From positions 1,178,001 through 1,242,000 of the forward strand of contig NZ_CP013420.1 of NCBI RefSeq assembly GCF_001718695.1: 64,000 nucleotides of DNA, in the 5' to 3' direction. The position numbers and the translations under genes are program-made. Numbering within the stretch: position 1 is the first letter of the stretch; each line of letters starts with the position of its first letter. Shown here one piece after another: positions 34,215 through 42,362 of this stretch. A model generated the notes under the pieces. That model ran no database searches. It was not told where the DNA came from and saw only the letters and a list, made by a program, of their open reading frames with translations. This DNA is from Burkholderia ubonensis. GTDB taxonomy: Bacteria > Pseudomonadota > Gammaproteobacteria > Burkholderiales > Burkholderiaceae.

Positions 34215-34245
34215 AAAAAAACCGCCTTTTCCGCTCGAAAAGGCG
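34215..34245 (-). terminator. Rho-independent terminator of the YfjI-like gene
   Basis: On the minus strand CGCCTTTT and AAAAGGCG form a perfect eight-base stem followed by GTTTTTTT, about 135 bases beyond the stop at 34379. Confidence 0.75.
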
Positions 34246-34378
34246 AAAAAGGCGATATTTTCACATGCGCGCATCTTATTTTTTTATTTTGGGCCGAAAA
34301 GTTCAGCGCACGTGTCATGGTCTTGCCATGCCTTCCTCAGGGATGGCCCACCCAACCGTCCCACGGGCCACCCGACCA

Positions 34379-36196
34379 TTAGAGGTCGAAATGAAATGCG
34401 TATTTTTTCCCGCCTCCGCGCCAATCCTTGAAGGTGTATTTGATCTCGACAGACTTCGGCTCCTGCTTTCCCGCCCCGGCCTGTCGAGCATTCTTTTCCC
34501 TAATCGCAATGTTTCCACGCCCCTCCAGCCACTTGACGACTTGATCAAATTTCTCCGTCTTCTTCAAGCCGTAACGCGGACAACGCGCACGCAGCTCGTG
34601 ATAAGGAATTCGGCAATTCGTGTGATCTAGGCCTATTCCCAAAGGCTCCCGAAGCTGCCCGCCGTTCTTCTCATCCAGCATCTGCTTCAATCGCTTGAGA
34701 ACATAGCGCGCCATCTCGCGCATTGCCACTTCAGGATTGAACACCCTCTTGAATTCGTTCAGATACCACTCCACCACCCTGATCGCCGAAGTCACCGTCG
34801 CCTCGGGTATTTCCCTTTCGGCTGCATCGTCGGGCCTGCTCGCGCTGTCCGGCTTCCCGCGCTCGAAGAAATGAAATAGCGCAGCAAGACGCGCGACGTG
34901 CTCACCATAGCGGTTGACGAACTCCCGCTCATAGACCAGCTTCCCATCATCTGCCGTCGCCCGTTCCATCTCGTTGAAATCCTTCTCCCATGCCTGTTGC
35001 GCCGTCTGCGAGAAATAGAGCGTTTTCCGCCCCCGAGAACGCAGAGCGATGTCGGAATGGCCGTGAGAAAGAAGTGCGCGAACGCGGTTGTTGAACAACT
35101 CGGTCCACTCAGTCAATCTTGGCACCGAAGTATCAACCGTCCTTTTTCCGTATGGTGTGTCTGGCCTCGAAAGTAGAACGCGCGACATGAAGCCGATCCC
35201 CTTCGCCAATTCCCCCTTCCGCTCGAGGAAGCGGTCAAATACGATCGGCTGCACCATTAGCGACATAGTGAGACGCGGGTCTTCGATAAAGAAGCTTTCC
35301 CGGGCAGTACGTCCGACAACATCGATAGCCTTGCCTTCCCAAAGTTTGTCGAGACTCGACATGTCTGATTCGCCACGGGCATTCAGGATACCAGCGGCTT
35401 CATCTGAAAACAGACCGGCAGATGGCCAGTTCTCAGCCAGGCTTTGCTCCAGCTGACGAATCGGGATCTTGGAATAGAGCACTCGCTGCAGGCGAGGCTC
35501 ACGGTATCCAGATTCTTCCCGGCGGAGCTCTGCAAGCCTATGCTCAACTTCTTCGAGTTCTGCCTTGGCGCCCTCGACTGTATTGTTGTCATCCTTCTGC
35601 CCGCGAATGGTCAGCGTGCGTATCTGCCGCCGCCACGCGCGAGAATCCTTCTCCAGTTCCGCGATAGTTCGCCGCCTCTCCTTCGATAGATACGCCCCCT
35701 CTTCAATTCGTGCAGTGTATTCGGCGCGTTTCTCCCTGTCGTAGACTTCGATGGCGGATGTTACGGTGCCGTCTGCCCGCGACTTTCGCGCCCCAGTATC
35801 TGTAACAGACAACATATAGAGCGAGCACACCGATTTCTCGCCAATGCCACGATCTATCCAGATCAGGTCCTGACATGAGAGAGATACGGCCGATATGACG
35901 GCCTGTACGGCAATCGGCACAGCAACCTTATCGTTCCTGCAAATCTCGATAACGGCACCTCGAATGGTCTCTGGCAGTACCTGCCATGGAAACGTCTCAT
36001 CTTCGGGTTCGAATTCGGGAAACTTGGCCCGGCTCCGGCGTTCGACCGGCTCTTGCCCGTTCGCCGCTGCCGGAGAAGAAGCACTATCCACCAGTTCCAC
36101 GTCGTCAAGTTCACTTGCAACCGCCGCAGAAGCAGGCGGTGCAGACTCAGCAGTGTATTCTTCCCTATATCCGGGGCAATCGTTTTCGTTATTCAT
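34379..36196 (-). CDS. YfjI-family DUF3987 protein
   Basis: The 605-aa product has a disordered acidic N-terminus (about 70 residues), then the DUF3987 core: WQVLPETIRGAVIEICRND, AVISAVSLSCQDLIWID, SLYMLSVTDTGARKS (a degenerate P-loop-like position), a long coiled coil (AELEKDSRAWRRQIRTL), GLFSDEAAGIL (Walker B-like acidic pair) and the late helical part RLAALFHFFE. The C-terminus (VVKWLEGRGNIAIREKN) looks like a winged helix. YfjI proteins of CP4-57-type elements are thought to be replication-associated ATPases, but this is not well proven. It shares its direction with the Gp2-like gene, and a terminator lies between them. Confidence 0.8.
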   Translation of the reverse strand: MNNENDCPGYREEYTAESAPPASAAVASELDDVELVDSASSPAAANGQEPVERRSRAKFPEFEPEDETFPWQVLPETIRGAVIEICRNDKVAVPIAVQAVISAVSLSCQDLIWIDRGIGEKSVCSLYMLSVTDTGARKSRADGTVTSAIEVYDREKRAEYTARIEEGAYLSKERRRTIAELEKDSRAWRRQIRTLTIRGQKDDNNTVEGAKAELEEVEHRLAELRREESGYREPRLQRVLYSKIPIRQLEQSLAENWPSAGLFSDEAAGILNARGESDMSSLDKLWEGKAIDVVGRTARESFFIEDPRLTMSLMVQPIVFDRFLERKGELAKGIGFMSRVLLSRPDTPYGKRTVDTSVPRLTEWTELFNNRVRALLSHGHSDIALRSRGRKTLYFSQTAQQAWEKDFNEMERATADDGKLVYEREFVNRYGEHVARLAALFHFFERGKPDSASRPDDAAEREIPEATVTSAIRVVEWYLNEFKRVFNPEVAMREMARYVLKRLKQMLDEKNGGQLREPLGIGLDHTNCRIPYHELRARCPRYGLKKTEKFDQVVKWLEGRGNIAIREKNARQAGAGKQEPKSVEIKYTFKDWRGGGKKYAFHFDL

Positions 36197-36351
36197 GTGC
36201 TATTAGAAGTTAGCTGTGTATGAACAGCAGCGCTTGCAGGTCAATGCTTAACTTGCACCCCACAATACTCCGTGCTCTCTCGAGTGTCCTCTCGAAACGC
36301 ACGGCGACCATTAACTCAGGGAGCTTTCCGCTTTTCCACACCGTTCGCAGA

Positions 36352-36372
36352 CCAGTATTCTTCCAATACTGG
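36352..36372. repeat. Perfect 8-bp inverted repeat
   Basis: CCAGTATT-CTTCC-AATACTGG lies between the HTH gene and the YfjI-like gene. No T-run follows, so an operator is more likely than a terminator. Confidence 0.4.
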
Positions 36373-36408
36373 TGCTCCGTTGGTCACCTTATACACAGCT
36401 GTCTAGAT

Positions 36409-37338
36409 CTACTCACTACGCCATTTGTCTTTATCCGTGCTTGCAGGGGACGGCACTCTTGTAGCTAGCACAGCCTTAATATCCGCCGCTGGCCAACGGA
36501 GTAAGCGGCTTTCCGGCAACTTGAGTGCACGGATTCCACAATAGTGCCCGAGCTTGTGACGGGCTTTAAGGATGGTGTTCGGCTGAACCCCCATCACCGC
36601 AGCAAATTCCTCTGTCGACAGGTAGTCGCGGTTCTCGGGCATCTTCATTGGAGACCGTGGACCAGCGCTCTTCGCCCTCGTCCCTTTCCCGCTCTTCAAC
36701 GCTGACGGCGCCATCGACTCGTCGCCGGCGACAATTGGATCGGCCATTACACCAGCGGATACGCCCAGAAGTGAGCGGCTATTAGGTACGACAGACGAGA
36801 CTCCGGGTAGCGGCACTACCAGGGAATTCGGGATTTGCTGGTCCAGAAGAAAATCGACGAGTTCGTCGGGATCGAAACCGATGAGCCGTATGCGAGGCAA
36901 GGTCGGCAGGTCGAGAAAACGCGCTGGTTCCTGTGCCGGCTCCGCCCATCTCGATCCAGCGAGGCGGGCATGCCTGCGCTGCGCTTCTTCAGCTGCGCGC
37001 ACCCACTTCGCCATATCTGCAAGCAACGTCAGTCCCTCGTTGCAAGCCGCCGCGCTTTGCCAGTACATATCTCCGTTGCCCAACGTCACATCAAACCAGC
37101 GTAGACGTTGGCCATTCGCTGTATTCGCGATGGCTGCTCCGAGTCGTTCAGCGGCCCGGGACGTTTGATAGAGTCGCCTCTTCGACGCGGTCTCGAATCT
37201 GTTTTCGAAGGCACCCGCGTCGTCATCGAACCCGGCACAGTGCGCCCTCGAGTCGAGATTGATGTCATCGACGGCAATGCTGTTCGCGACAACACCGATT
37301 ACATCACTCAGTGAAATGAAGTTGCGGAAGAGAGACAT
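36409..37338 (-). CDS. Protein with C-terminal AlpA/excisionase-like helix-turn-helix
   Basis: The 309-aa product has an N-terminal region without recognised domain (DVIGVVANSIAVDDINLD ... GNGDMYWQSAAACNEGLTLLADMAKW), a disordered Ser/Pro-rich middle, and a C-terminal DNA-binding part: RDYLSTEEFAAVMGVQPNTI, then RLLRWPAADIKAVLA. The last 50 residues follow the pattern of MerR/AlpA-type winged helices that use a conserved RW/W-x-x-x-D-I ending. As the gene nearest the tRNA end of the satellite, it could be the regulator or excision factor of the module; this is inference. The inverted repeat just downstream (36352-36372) may be its operator for the YfjI gene. Confidence 0.55.
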   Translation of the reverse strand: MSLFRNFISLSDVIGVVANSIAVDDINLDSRAHCAGFDDDAGAFENRFETASKRRLYQTSRAAERLGAAIANTANGQRLRWFDVTLGNGDMYWQSAAACNEGLTLLADMAKWVRAAEEAQRRHARLAGSRWAEPAQEPARFLDLPTLPRIRLIGFDPDELVDFLLDQQIPNSLVVPLPGVSSVVPNSRSLLGVSAGVMADPIVAGDESMAPSALKSGKGTRAKSAGPRSPMKMPENRDYLSTEEFAAVMGVQPNTILKARHKLGHYCGIRALKLPESRLLRWPAADIKAVLATRVPSPASTDKDKWRSE

Positions 37339-37552
37339 TCATGCACCTCTTGTCCGCAACTCGACGGCATAAAACCGCCATCCGGCAGCAATGCTTTCTT
37401 GTTGCAACATCCTGTTGGCCATAACCCGTGTCGCGCGGTAGTTGTCGGTGCCATCGGCTGTCGCCGTGACGACCCAATTCTATCGCGACGTGCGCTGATG
37501 ACCGACGATGCTCAGTGCAGGCAACACCTACAGGCATTCAATCCGCATCGAC

Positions 37553-37813
37553 CTAGATACCAGTATCCGGCTGTTCCAGCATCCACACTCGGTCTATACG
37601 AAGCGAATCGCGCGGCCCGCGCCAATAGTGCTTCTGGGCGATCGCAGATAGTTTGTGCCCCCCCCAATCTGCGCGACGACACTGAGAAGGCCGCTCCCGG
37701 CTCCGGCCACATAGTGGACGTCGCTGAACCGAGTGAACGACTGAGATCGGAATGGATCGAGATAGACCAGAAATGCCTACACGACACCTACACGAAAATG
37801 CAAGAGCCTGCAT
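37553..37813 (-). pseudogene. Degenerate C-terminus of a tyrosine-type integrase
   Basis: On the minus strand GHKLSAIAQKHYWRGPRDSLR (about 37652 to 37590) resembles the end of P4-type integrases, with the His-x-x-x-...-Tyr arrangement around a catalytic Tyr in KHYW. In a neighbouring frame the preceding DNA reads SGLLSVVAQIGG, which would join it if one base were lost in a run of eight G (about 37659-37666). No complete catalytic domain (R...HxxR) is present nearby. A remnant of the island integrase at this exact place, beside the tRNA target, fits expectation. The match is short and judged by eye. Confidence 0.35.
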
Positions 37814-37850
37814 ATCCGCGCCAACACACCACTTAACTTATTGATTTCAT

Positions 37851-37927
37851 TGGCCCGCCCTACACGATTCGAACGTGTGACCTACGGCTTAGAAGGCCGT
37901 TGCTCTATCCAACTGAGCTAAGGGCGG
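37851..37927 (-). tRNA. tRNA-Arg(TCT)
   Basis: A full cloverleaf can be drawn on the minus strand: acceptor CCGCCCT/AGGGCGG, D-arm GCTC...GAGC, anticodon arm ACGGC-CTTCTAA-GCCGT (anticodon TCT), T-arm ACACG-TTCGAAT-CGTGT, discriminator G and encoded CCA. It is 77 bases long. Its 3' end is the border between accessory and core DNA. Confidence 0.95.
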
Positions 37928-38022
37928 TCGAGAGAAAAGACACGGCGACACAAACACAACCCAGGCCGCATGCAACGCACAGGCGCTTCGAGCCATACCA
38001 GAACCACCCACTCGAAGCCCCG

Positions 38023-38055
38023 AAACGAAACGGGCCCGGCATGAAGCCGAGCCCG
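38023..38055 (-). terminator. Terminator downstream of uppP
   Basis: CGGGCTCGGC-TTCAT-GCCGGGCCCG followed by TTTCGTTTC on the minus strand, about 50 bases after the uppP stop. The stem has one wobble pair. Confidence 0.55.
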
Positions 38056-38106
38056 AAATTATACCCGATCATCGCGACACATCACGCCAGACCGGTGCAG
38101 CAACCA

Positions 38107-38937
38107 TCAAACCGGCTGCGGATGGAACATGAACCAGCCGAGACAGAACACCCCCGCGATCGCGCAATACATGCCGAACGACGCCAGCCGCCCGCGCCCT
38201 TCGAAATAGCGCATCAGGAAACGCACGCTCAGGTAGGCCGCAACCGCCGTCAGCACGCCGCCGAGCAGCGCGTCGGCAAGCTGGTCGCGTGCATGAAACA
38301 GCTTCGGCAGCTCGAGCACGCCCGCAGCGAAAATGATCGGCGTGCCGAGCAGGAACGAGAATTCCGCCGCCTTCTCCGCGGTCAGCCCCGCCGCGTTGCC
38401 GGCGATCATCGTCAGGCCGCTGCGCGAAAAACCCGGAATCAGCGCGCCCACCTGCGCAAGCCCCACGAAAAACGCCTGCTTGAACGTCAGCTTCTCGGGC
38501 GCCTGATGCGCGCGACTGCGCTGGATGCGATCGCCGATCCACAGCAGCGCGCCGTTGACGATCAGCGCGATCGCGACGATCCGCAGATCGTGAAACACGC
38601 GCTCGATGCGCTTCTCGAGCAGCAGGCCGACGAGCCCCGTCGGAATCGTGCCGATGATGAGCGCCCACATCAGGTGCCCCTCATCGTTCTTGCGCCCGCC
38701 GAGCGACGCGAAGAAGCCGCGGATCAGCTCGATCCAGCGCGTACGGAAATACCACAGCAGCGCCAGCGCGGTGCCGAGGTGCAGCGCGACGAGAAACGGC
38801 AGCAACTGCGGCGCGTGCTTGTCGATATGCATGCCGAACAACGCCGGCACGAGCAACGTATGGCCGAGACTGCTGACGGGAAAGAGTTCGGTCACGCCCT
38901 GCAGGACGCTCAGGAATGCCAGAAACGAGAGACTCAC
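38107..38937 (-). CDS. uppP: Undecaprenyl-diphosphatase UppP (BacA)
   Basis: GTG 38937 with AGAGGA upstream gives 276 aa, the usual length. UppP removes a phosphate from undecaprenyl pyrophosphate so that the lipid carrier can be reused in peptidoglycan and polysaccharide synthesis. Both family signatures are present: [17 protein letters not shown] (catalytic Glu and Ser) near the N-terminus and [13 protein letters not shown] (catalytic Arg) at about residues 165-177. Seven to eight hydrophobic spans are visible. The gene stands alone, transcribed towards the tRNA-Arg. Confidence 0.95.
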   Translation of the reverse strand: MSLSFLAFLSVLQGVTELFPVSSLGHTLLVPALFGMHIDKHAPQLLPFLVALHLGTALALLWYFRTRWIELIRGFFASLGGRKNDEGHLMWALIIGTIPTGLVGLLLEKRIERVFHDLRIVAIALIVNGALLWIGDRIQRSRAHQAPEKLTFKQAFFVGLAQVGALIPGFSRSGLTMIAGNAAGLTAEKAAEFSFLLGTPIIFAAGVLELPKLFHARDQLADALLGGVLTAVAAYLSVRFLMRYFEGRGRLASFGMYCAIAGVFCLGWFMFHPQPV

Positions 38938-39109
38938 GCGTCGGTCCTCTAAAAACAGATCAAAAGCGGAAAGGAATTCCGGACGACGCGGTGGGCCGCC
39001 CGGAAGCGCGGCCCCGATTATGCCGAGCACACATTACTGCGCCAAGGCATTTGGCAGGATATTGCTGCGATGCATACAAACGCTTGCAATTCGTAAGCAA
39101 TCAGAAAGC

Positions 39110-39137
39110 AAAAAGCCCGCCATCTGAATGGCGGGCT
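39110..39137 (-). terminator. Rho-independent terminator after the 28-aa gene
   Basis: AGCCCGCCAT-TCAG-ATGGCGGGCT is a perfect ten-base stem followed by TTTT on the minus strand, 25 bases beyond the stop at 39162. Confidence 0.8.
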
Positions 39138-39161
39138 GACGAAATTCGGCAGATTTTGCCG

Positions 39162-39248
39162 TCAGCGGCCGAGCTGGTAGAAAAACAGCACCGTGCTGCC
39201 GGTGAACATCCCAAACAGGGCGATACCCATTGCCATTGCCAGATCCAT
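39162..39248 (-). CDS. 28-aa single-span membrane microprotein
   Basis: ATG 39248 is preceded by a strong GAGGAGGGG. The product MDLAMAMGIALFGMFTGSTV... is almost entirely one membrane helix and ends FFYQLGR. A perfect terminator follows 25 bases later, so the gene has start signal, body and end signal. Its size and character match small regulators or subunits of membrane complexes, but it is not one of the well-known ones (CydX, KdpF) by sequence. Function unknown. Confidence 0.6.
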   Translation of the reverse strand: MDLAMAMGIALFGMFTGSTVLFFYQLGR

Positions 39249-39431
39249 GGCCCCTCCTCGAAGTGTCATGACCCGGCAACATGACCGGTGCAGGCCATTA
39301 TCCGGACGCTTGACGCATTGCAAAGCTCGCAATTTCCCCAGAAGGGTTTTCCCCGACGCCCGCGCGGCCGATAATGGAGCGCGCCGCCGTGCGGCAGCCC
39401 GTCTTCCAACCCCGTCCACTCCCGATTCTCC

Positions 39432-40343
39432 ATGCCGATCTTCCAGCAACACGAGATTCACGAACTCCACGCCGGCAACTCGCTCGTCCGGATCGCCCCG
39501 CAATTCGGCGGACGGCTGCTGTCGTGGCACGTCGACGGCGAACCCGTCATCTTCTGGCCGGACACCGCGGACTGGAGCCAGCTCGCGCGCGTGCGCGGCG
39601 GCAATCCGCTGCTGTTCCCGTTTCTCGGCCGGCACCGCGTCGACGGCGAACTCGGCCGCTGGCGCGACGCGTCGGGCGTGGTCCGCGACCTGCCGATGCA
39701 CGGCTTCGCGCGTGACCTGCCGTTCGCGGCGCAGCCGTCCGCCGACGGCACGGCGCTCGCGATGACGCTCGACGCGAACGACGCGCTCAAGGCGGGCTAC
39801 CCGTTCGACTTCCGTTTCGAAGCGACCTACCGCCTCGTCGATTCGCACACGCTCGACGTCGCGCTGACGACGACCAACCGCGGCGACGCGCCGCTGCCGT
39901 ACTACGCGGGCCATCACTTCTACTTCGCGCTGCCGCACGCGGAGCGCGCCCAGACGACGCTCGAACTGCCGCCGACGCAACGCCGCATGCAACTGGCCGA
40001 CGGCTCGATCAGCGCGGCGGAGCCGGGCCAATCGTCCTACAGCCTCGGAGATCCGGAGATCCTCGACCGCTTCCACTGCCTCGACGGCGCGCCGTCCGTC
40101 CCCGTGCGGATCGTGATGCCGGGCCGCCGCCGCACGATCGAGATCGCGCTCGACGTGCCGGGCTCGATCCCGTGGTACGCGGTCACGACCTGGACGGAGA
40201 AGCCGGAATCGGACTTCTACTGTGTCGAGCCGTGGCTCGGCCTGCCCGACGCCATCCACAACGGGCTCGGGCTGCGCATGCTCGCGCCCGGCGCGACCGA
40301 AACGGCCACGCTGCGCATTCGCGTGCTGCCGCACGCCGGCTGA
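39432..40343 (+). CDS. Aldose 1-epimerase family protein
   Basis: The 303-aa product has the galactose mutarotase-like fold pattern: APQFGGRLLSWHVDGEPV, NPLLFPFLGRHRVDGEL, MHGFARDLPF (conserved His-Gly), YYAGHHFYFALP (second His) and a late SDFYCVEPW with the catalytic-type Glu. Family members interconvert alpha and beta anomers of hexoses or hexose-6-phosphates; the exact sugar cannot be read from the sequence. It is cytoplasmic, with no signal peptide. It stands alone between the microprotein gene and the NlpD-like gene. Confidence 0.85.
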   Translation: MPIFQQHEIHELHAGNSLVRIAPQFGGRLLSWHVDGEPVIFWPDTADWSQLARVRGGNPLLFPFLGRHRVDGELGRWRDASGVVRDLPMHGFARDLPFAAQPSADGTALAMTLDANDALKAGYPFDFRFEATYRLVDSHTLDVALTTTNRGDAPLPYYAGHHFYFALPHAERAQTTLELPPTQRRMQLADGSISAAEPGQSSYSLGDPEILDRFHCLDGAPSVPVRIVMPGRRRTIEIALDVPGSIPWYAVTTWTEKPESDFYCVEPWLGLPDAIHNGLGLRMLAPGATETATLRIRVLPHAG

Positions 40344-40474
40344 CATCGCCGGCGCCGGGCCGGCCATGCCGGCCGACTACGGCCAGAAACTGCGGCGGGC
40401 CGATCGAACCCGTTAAAATCTGACGTTTTGTGTCACCTGCCGCGCCCGCGCGCGGCAGGGTTTTGCGAGGTTCA

Positions 40475-41179
40475 ATGTTCGGAACAACCACGAAGCGATT
40501 CATCGCGGCGTCGTTCGCCGCCCTGCTCGCCGCCTGCGGCTCCGCGCCGGTCGGCCCCGGGTTCTACCGCGTCGAGCGCGGCGACACGCTCTACAAGATC
40601 GCGCGCGACAACCGCCAGTCGGTGCAAAGCATCGCGCGCTGGAACCAGATCTCGAACCCGGATGCGATCGAAGTCGGCCAGGTGTTGCGCGTCGCGCCGC
40701 CGCCCGGCACGACGACCGCGACAACGTCGTCGGCGAGCGTCGGCACCGGCAGCGCGGGACGCAGCCGCCCGGCGCCGTCCGCACCGGTCCAATCGCCCGT
40801 GAAGCCGGCCACCAGCATCGCGCTGATCTGGCCGGCCGCCGGCAACGTGGTGCGCACCTTCGACGGCGCGAAGTCCAAGGGAATCGACATCGCCAACTCG
40901 GCGGGCACGGCGGTGAACGCGGCGGCGCCGGGTGTCGTCGTCTACGCGGGGAACGGGCTGCGCGGCTACGGCAACCTGATCATCCTCAAGCACAACGCGG
41001 ATTACCTGACCGCGTACGCGCACAATCGCGCACTGCTCGTGAAGGAAGGCCAGTCGGTGACGCAAGGGCAGACGATCGCCGAGATGGGCAACACCGACAG
41101 CGATCGCGTCGCGCTGCATTTCGAACTGCGCTACGGCGGCCGTTCGATCGACCCCGCACGCTACCTGCCCGCGCGCTGA
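40475..41179 (+). CDS. NlpD-like LysM/LytM lipoprotein
   Basis: ATG 40475 gives 234 aa. The N-terminus (KRFIAASFAALLAACGS) is a lipoprotein signal with Cys at about 22. A LysM domain follows (FYRVERGDTLYKIARDN ... WNQISNPDAIEVGQVL), then a Ser/Thr/Pro linker and a C-terminal M23/LytM domain. Two zinc ligands of active LytM enzymes are missing: the first His is Lys in KGIDIAN, and the HxH motif is ALHFELR. The same is true of E. coli NlpD and EnvC, which do not cut peptidoglycan but activate amidases at the division site. A role as amidase activator is therefore likely. Burkholderia also carry an nlpD next to rpoS, so this may be a second copy. Confidence 0.85.
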   Translation: MFGTTTKRFIAASFAALLAACGSAPVGPGFYRVERGDTLYKIARDNRQSVQSIARWNQISNPDAIEVGQVLRVAPPPGTTTATTSSASVGTGSAGRSRPAPSAPVQSPVKPATSIALIWPAAGNVVRTFDGAKSKGIDIANSAGTAVNAAAPGVVVYAGNGLRGYGNLIILKHNADYLTAYAHNRALLVKEGQSVTQGQTIAEMGNTDSDRVALHFELRYGGRSIDPARYLPAR

Positions 41180-41257
41180 ACGCGCGGGCCGCCGACGGAC
41201 GACATGAGATGCCGGCATGCATCGCATGTCGTCGCGAGGGCAATCCGAAAGGTTGTG

Positions 41258-41383
41258 TCAGCGCTTGCGCAGACGACCGATGAAACGGCCGGACAACGGA
41301 TCGACACGGCTCGCAAACATCACCAGCGCCCCGATTCCGATCAGGCTGAACCCCGCAGCTATCAGAAGCATATCCTTGGTCAC
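41258..41383 (-). CDS. 41-aa single-span membrane protein
   Basis: GTG 41383 gives a 41-aa product with one hydrophobic span (MLLIAAGFSLIGIGALVMFA) and a basic tail (GRFIGRLRKR). The ribosome-binding site is weak and the start could also be the ATG four codons later. Length, one span and positive-inside tail are typical of small inner-membrane proteins. It is convergent with the NlpD-like gene. Unknown function. Confidence 0.4.
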   Translation of the reverse strand: MTKDMLLIAAGFSLIGIGALVMFASRVDPLSGRFIGRLRKR

Positions 41384-41403
41384 ATCACTGTTTTGTCGTG
41401 ATC

Positions 41404-42028
41404 TTATGCGTCATTGAGAAATCGTGCACTGAACTGCCCCGTCGCACGAGTCCGAACATTCCCTATCCACAGTCGCCATTGTGGTTTCGGTCGCGTGAAT
41501 CAATGATGTAAGCGCGCCGACGGTTGCTTCGGCAGACCTCGACGCGACCCGCGATACCGCGTGCAGCCGACCGCCCAAAAAGGCCGCTCAGCCACTTCAG
41601 CACGAGGGTTCCAGCCGCGCCGCGATTGCCGCGTGAGCGACGGCGGACGGCTCGCGCCGACTCAACAAACATCCCACGGCAACGTGACACGCACCGCGCT
41701 CGGCGAACTGAGGAAGGTTTCTAACCGTCGCGCGAACGGCTCCGTGCGCGCCGTGCGCTTCGTCGGCCGCGACGACGAAGCAATCGCGACCGGCGGTTAC
41801 CGCATCGGCCCGCGGTCATGGTCGGCGTGCCCCAGGGCGGGACAGCTACCGACATCGTGAAGGCGTTCATCGCGCCGCCGAACCCCGGCGATGTTGGCGA
41901 CGACACGCTCGCGCATCCCTCGCCATGCAACGCACGCCAGCAGCACGGCCGTGCCGCGACGGCCAGCCGGTCGCCCGATAGCCCGGATGGTTTATAGTGG
42001 CGCCACGCAGCCTTTCTCCCGAACACCG
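41404..42028. other. Intergenic region, possible decayed gene
   Basis: About 620 bases with no complete gene. Short plus-strand frames around 41700-41950 give protein-like pieces (RFVGRDDEAIATGGYRIG; MVGVPQGGTATDIVKAFIA) in different frames, which may be remains of a gene. The second piece faintly recalls tripartite tricarboxylate receptor proteins. Not strong enough to annotate further. Confidence 0.25.
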
Positions 42029-42352
42029 ATGTCCTCCGAACACGAATCCGCTGCGGGCGCATCGCATAGCCCGCTCTACGTCAAACTCCTCGGCGAAACC
42101 GCGAAGATCGACTGGTGCGATCTGGAGCGTTTCTTCGCGCAGGGCAAGCTGCTTGCCGTCGCCCGCGATCTCGATCTCGTGAGCGTCGCCGAGGCGATCG
42201 CCAGCGACGACAAGGAACAGGTCACCCGCTGGCTCGCCGCCGGCCACGTCGCCCGCATGGAGGCGGACACCGCGCAGGACTACGCGGCGCGCAATCCGGA
42301 ACTGTGGGCGGTCGTCGTCTCGCCGTGGATCTGCGTGCAGGAACGCGCCTGA
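42029..42352 (+). CDS. DUF2288 family protein
   Basis: ATG 42029 gives 107 aa matching the DUF2288 pattern throughout: LYVKLLGETAKIDWCDLERF, FAQGKLLAVARDLDLVSVAE, a run DDKEQVTRWLAAG, and the C-terminal ELWAVVVSPWICVQE. The family is widespread in proteobacteria and cyanobacteria and has no known function. Ten bases separate it from the MATE gene, so the two are probably co-transcribed. Confidence 0.8.
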   Translation: MSSEHESAAGASHSPLYVKLLGETAKIDWCDLERFFAQGKLLAVARDLDLVSVAEAIASDDKEQVTRWLAAGHVARMEADTAQDYAARNPELWAVVVSPWICVQERA

Positions 42353-42362
42353 CGCGTTCGCC

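Larger units (their letters stand above)
1..37850. mobile_element. Accessory region / genomic island ending at tRNA-Arg
   Basis: Everything left of the tRNA-Arg 3' end is accessory in character: mobile-element families, restriction-like genes, H-NS paralogues, an IS and lower or uneven GC. Everything to the right is conserved core. The boundary at the tRNA 3' end is typical for integrase-mediated insertion. The left end, and the expected second copy of the tRNA tail, were not seen in the window. The region may consist of more than one element joined end to end. Confidence 0.65.

Noticed and set aside
5600..37850. CRISPR array
   Set aside because: No regularly spaced identical repeats were seen by eye in the accessory region. 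The haemagglutinin gene has degenerate coding repeats only.
37900..38952. 350-aa plus-strand frame covering tRNA-Arg and uppP
   Set aside because: Antisense shadow caused by high GC; uppP on the minus strand is certain.
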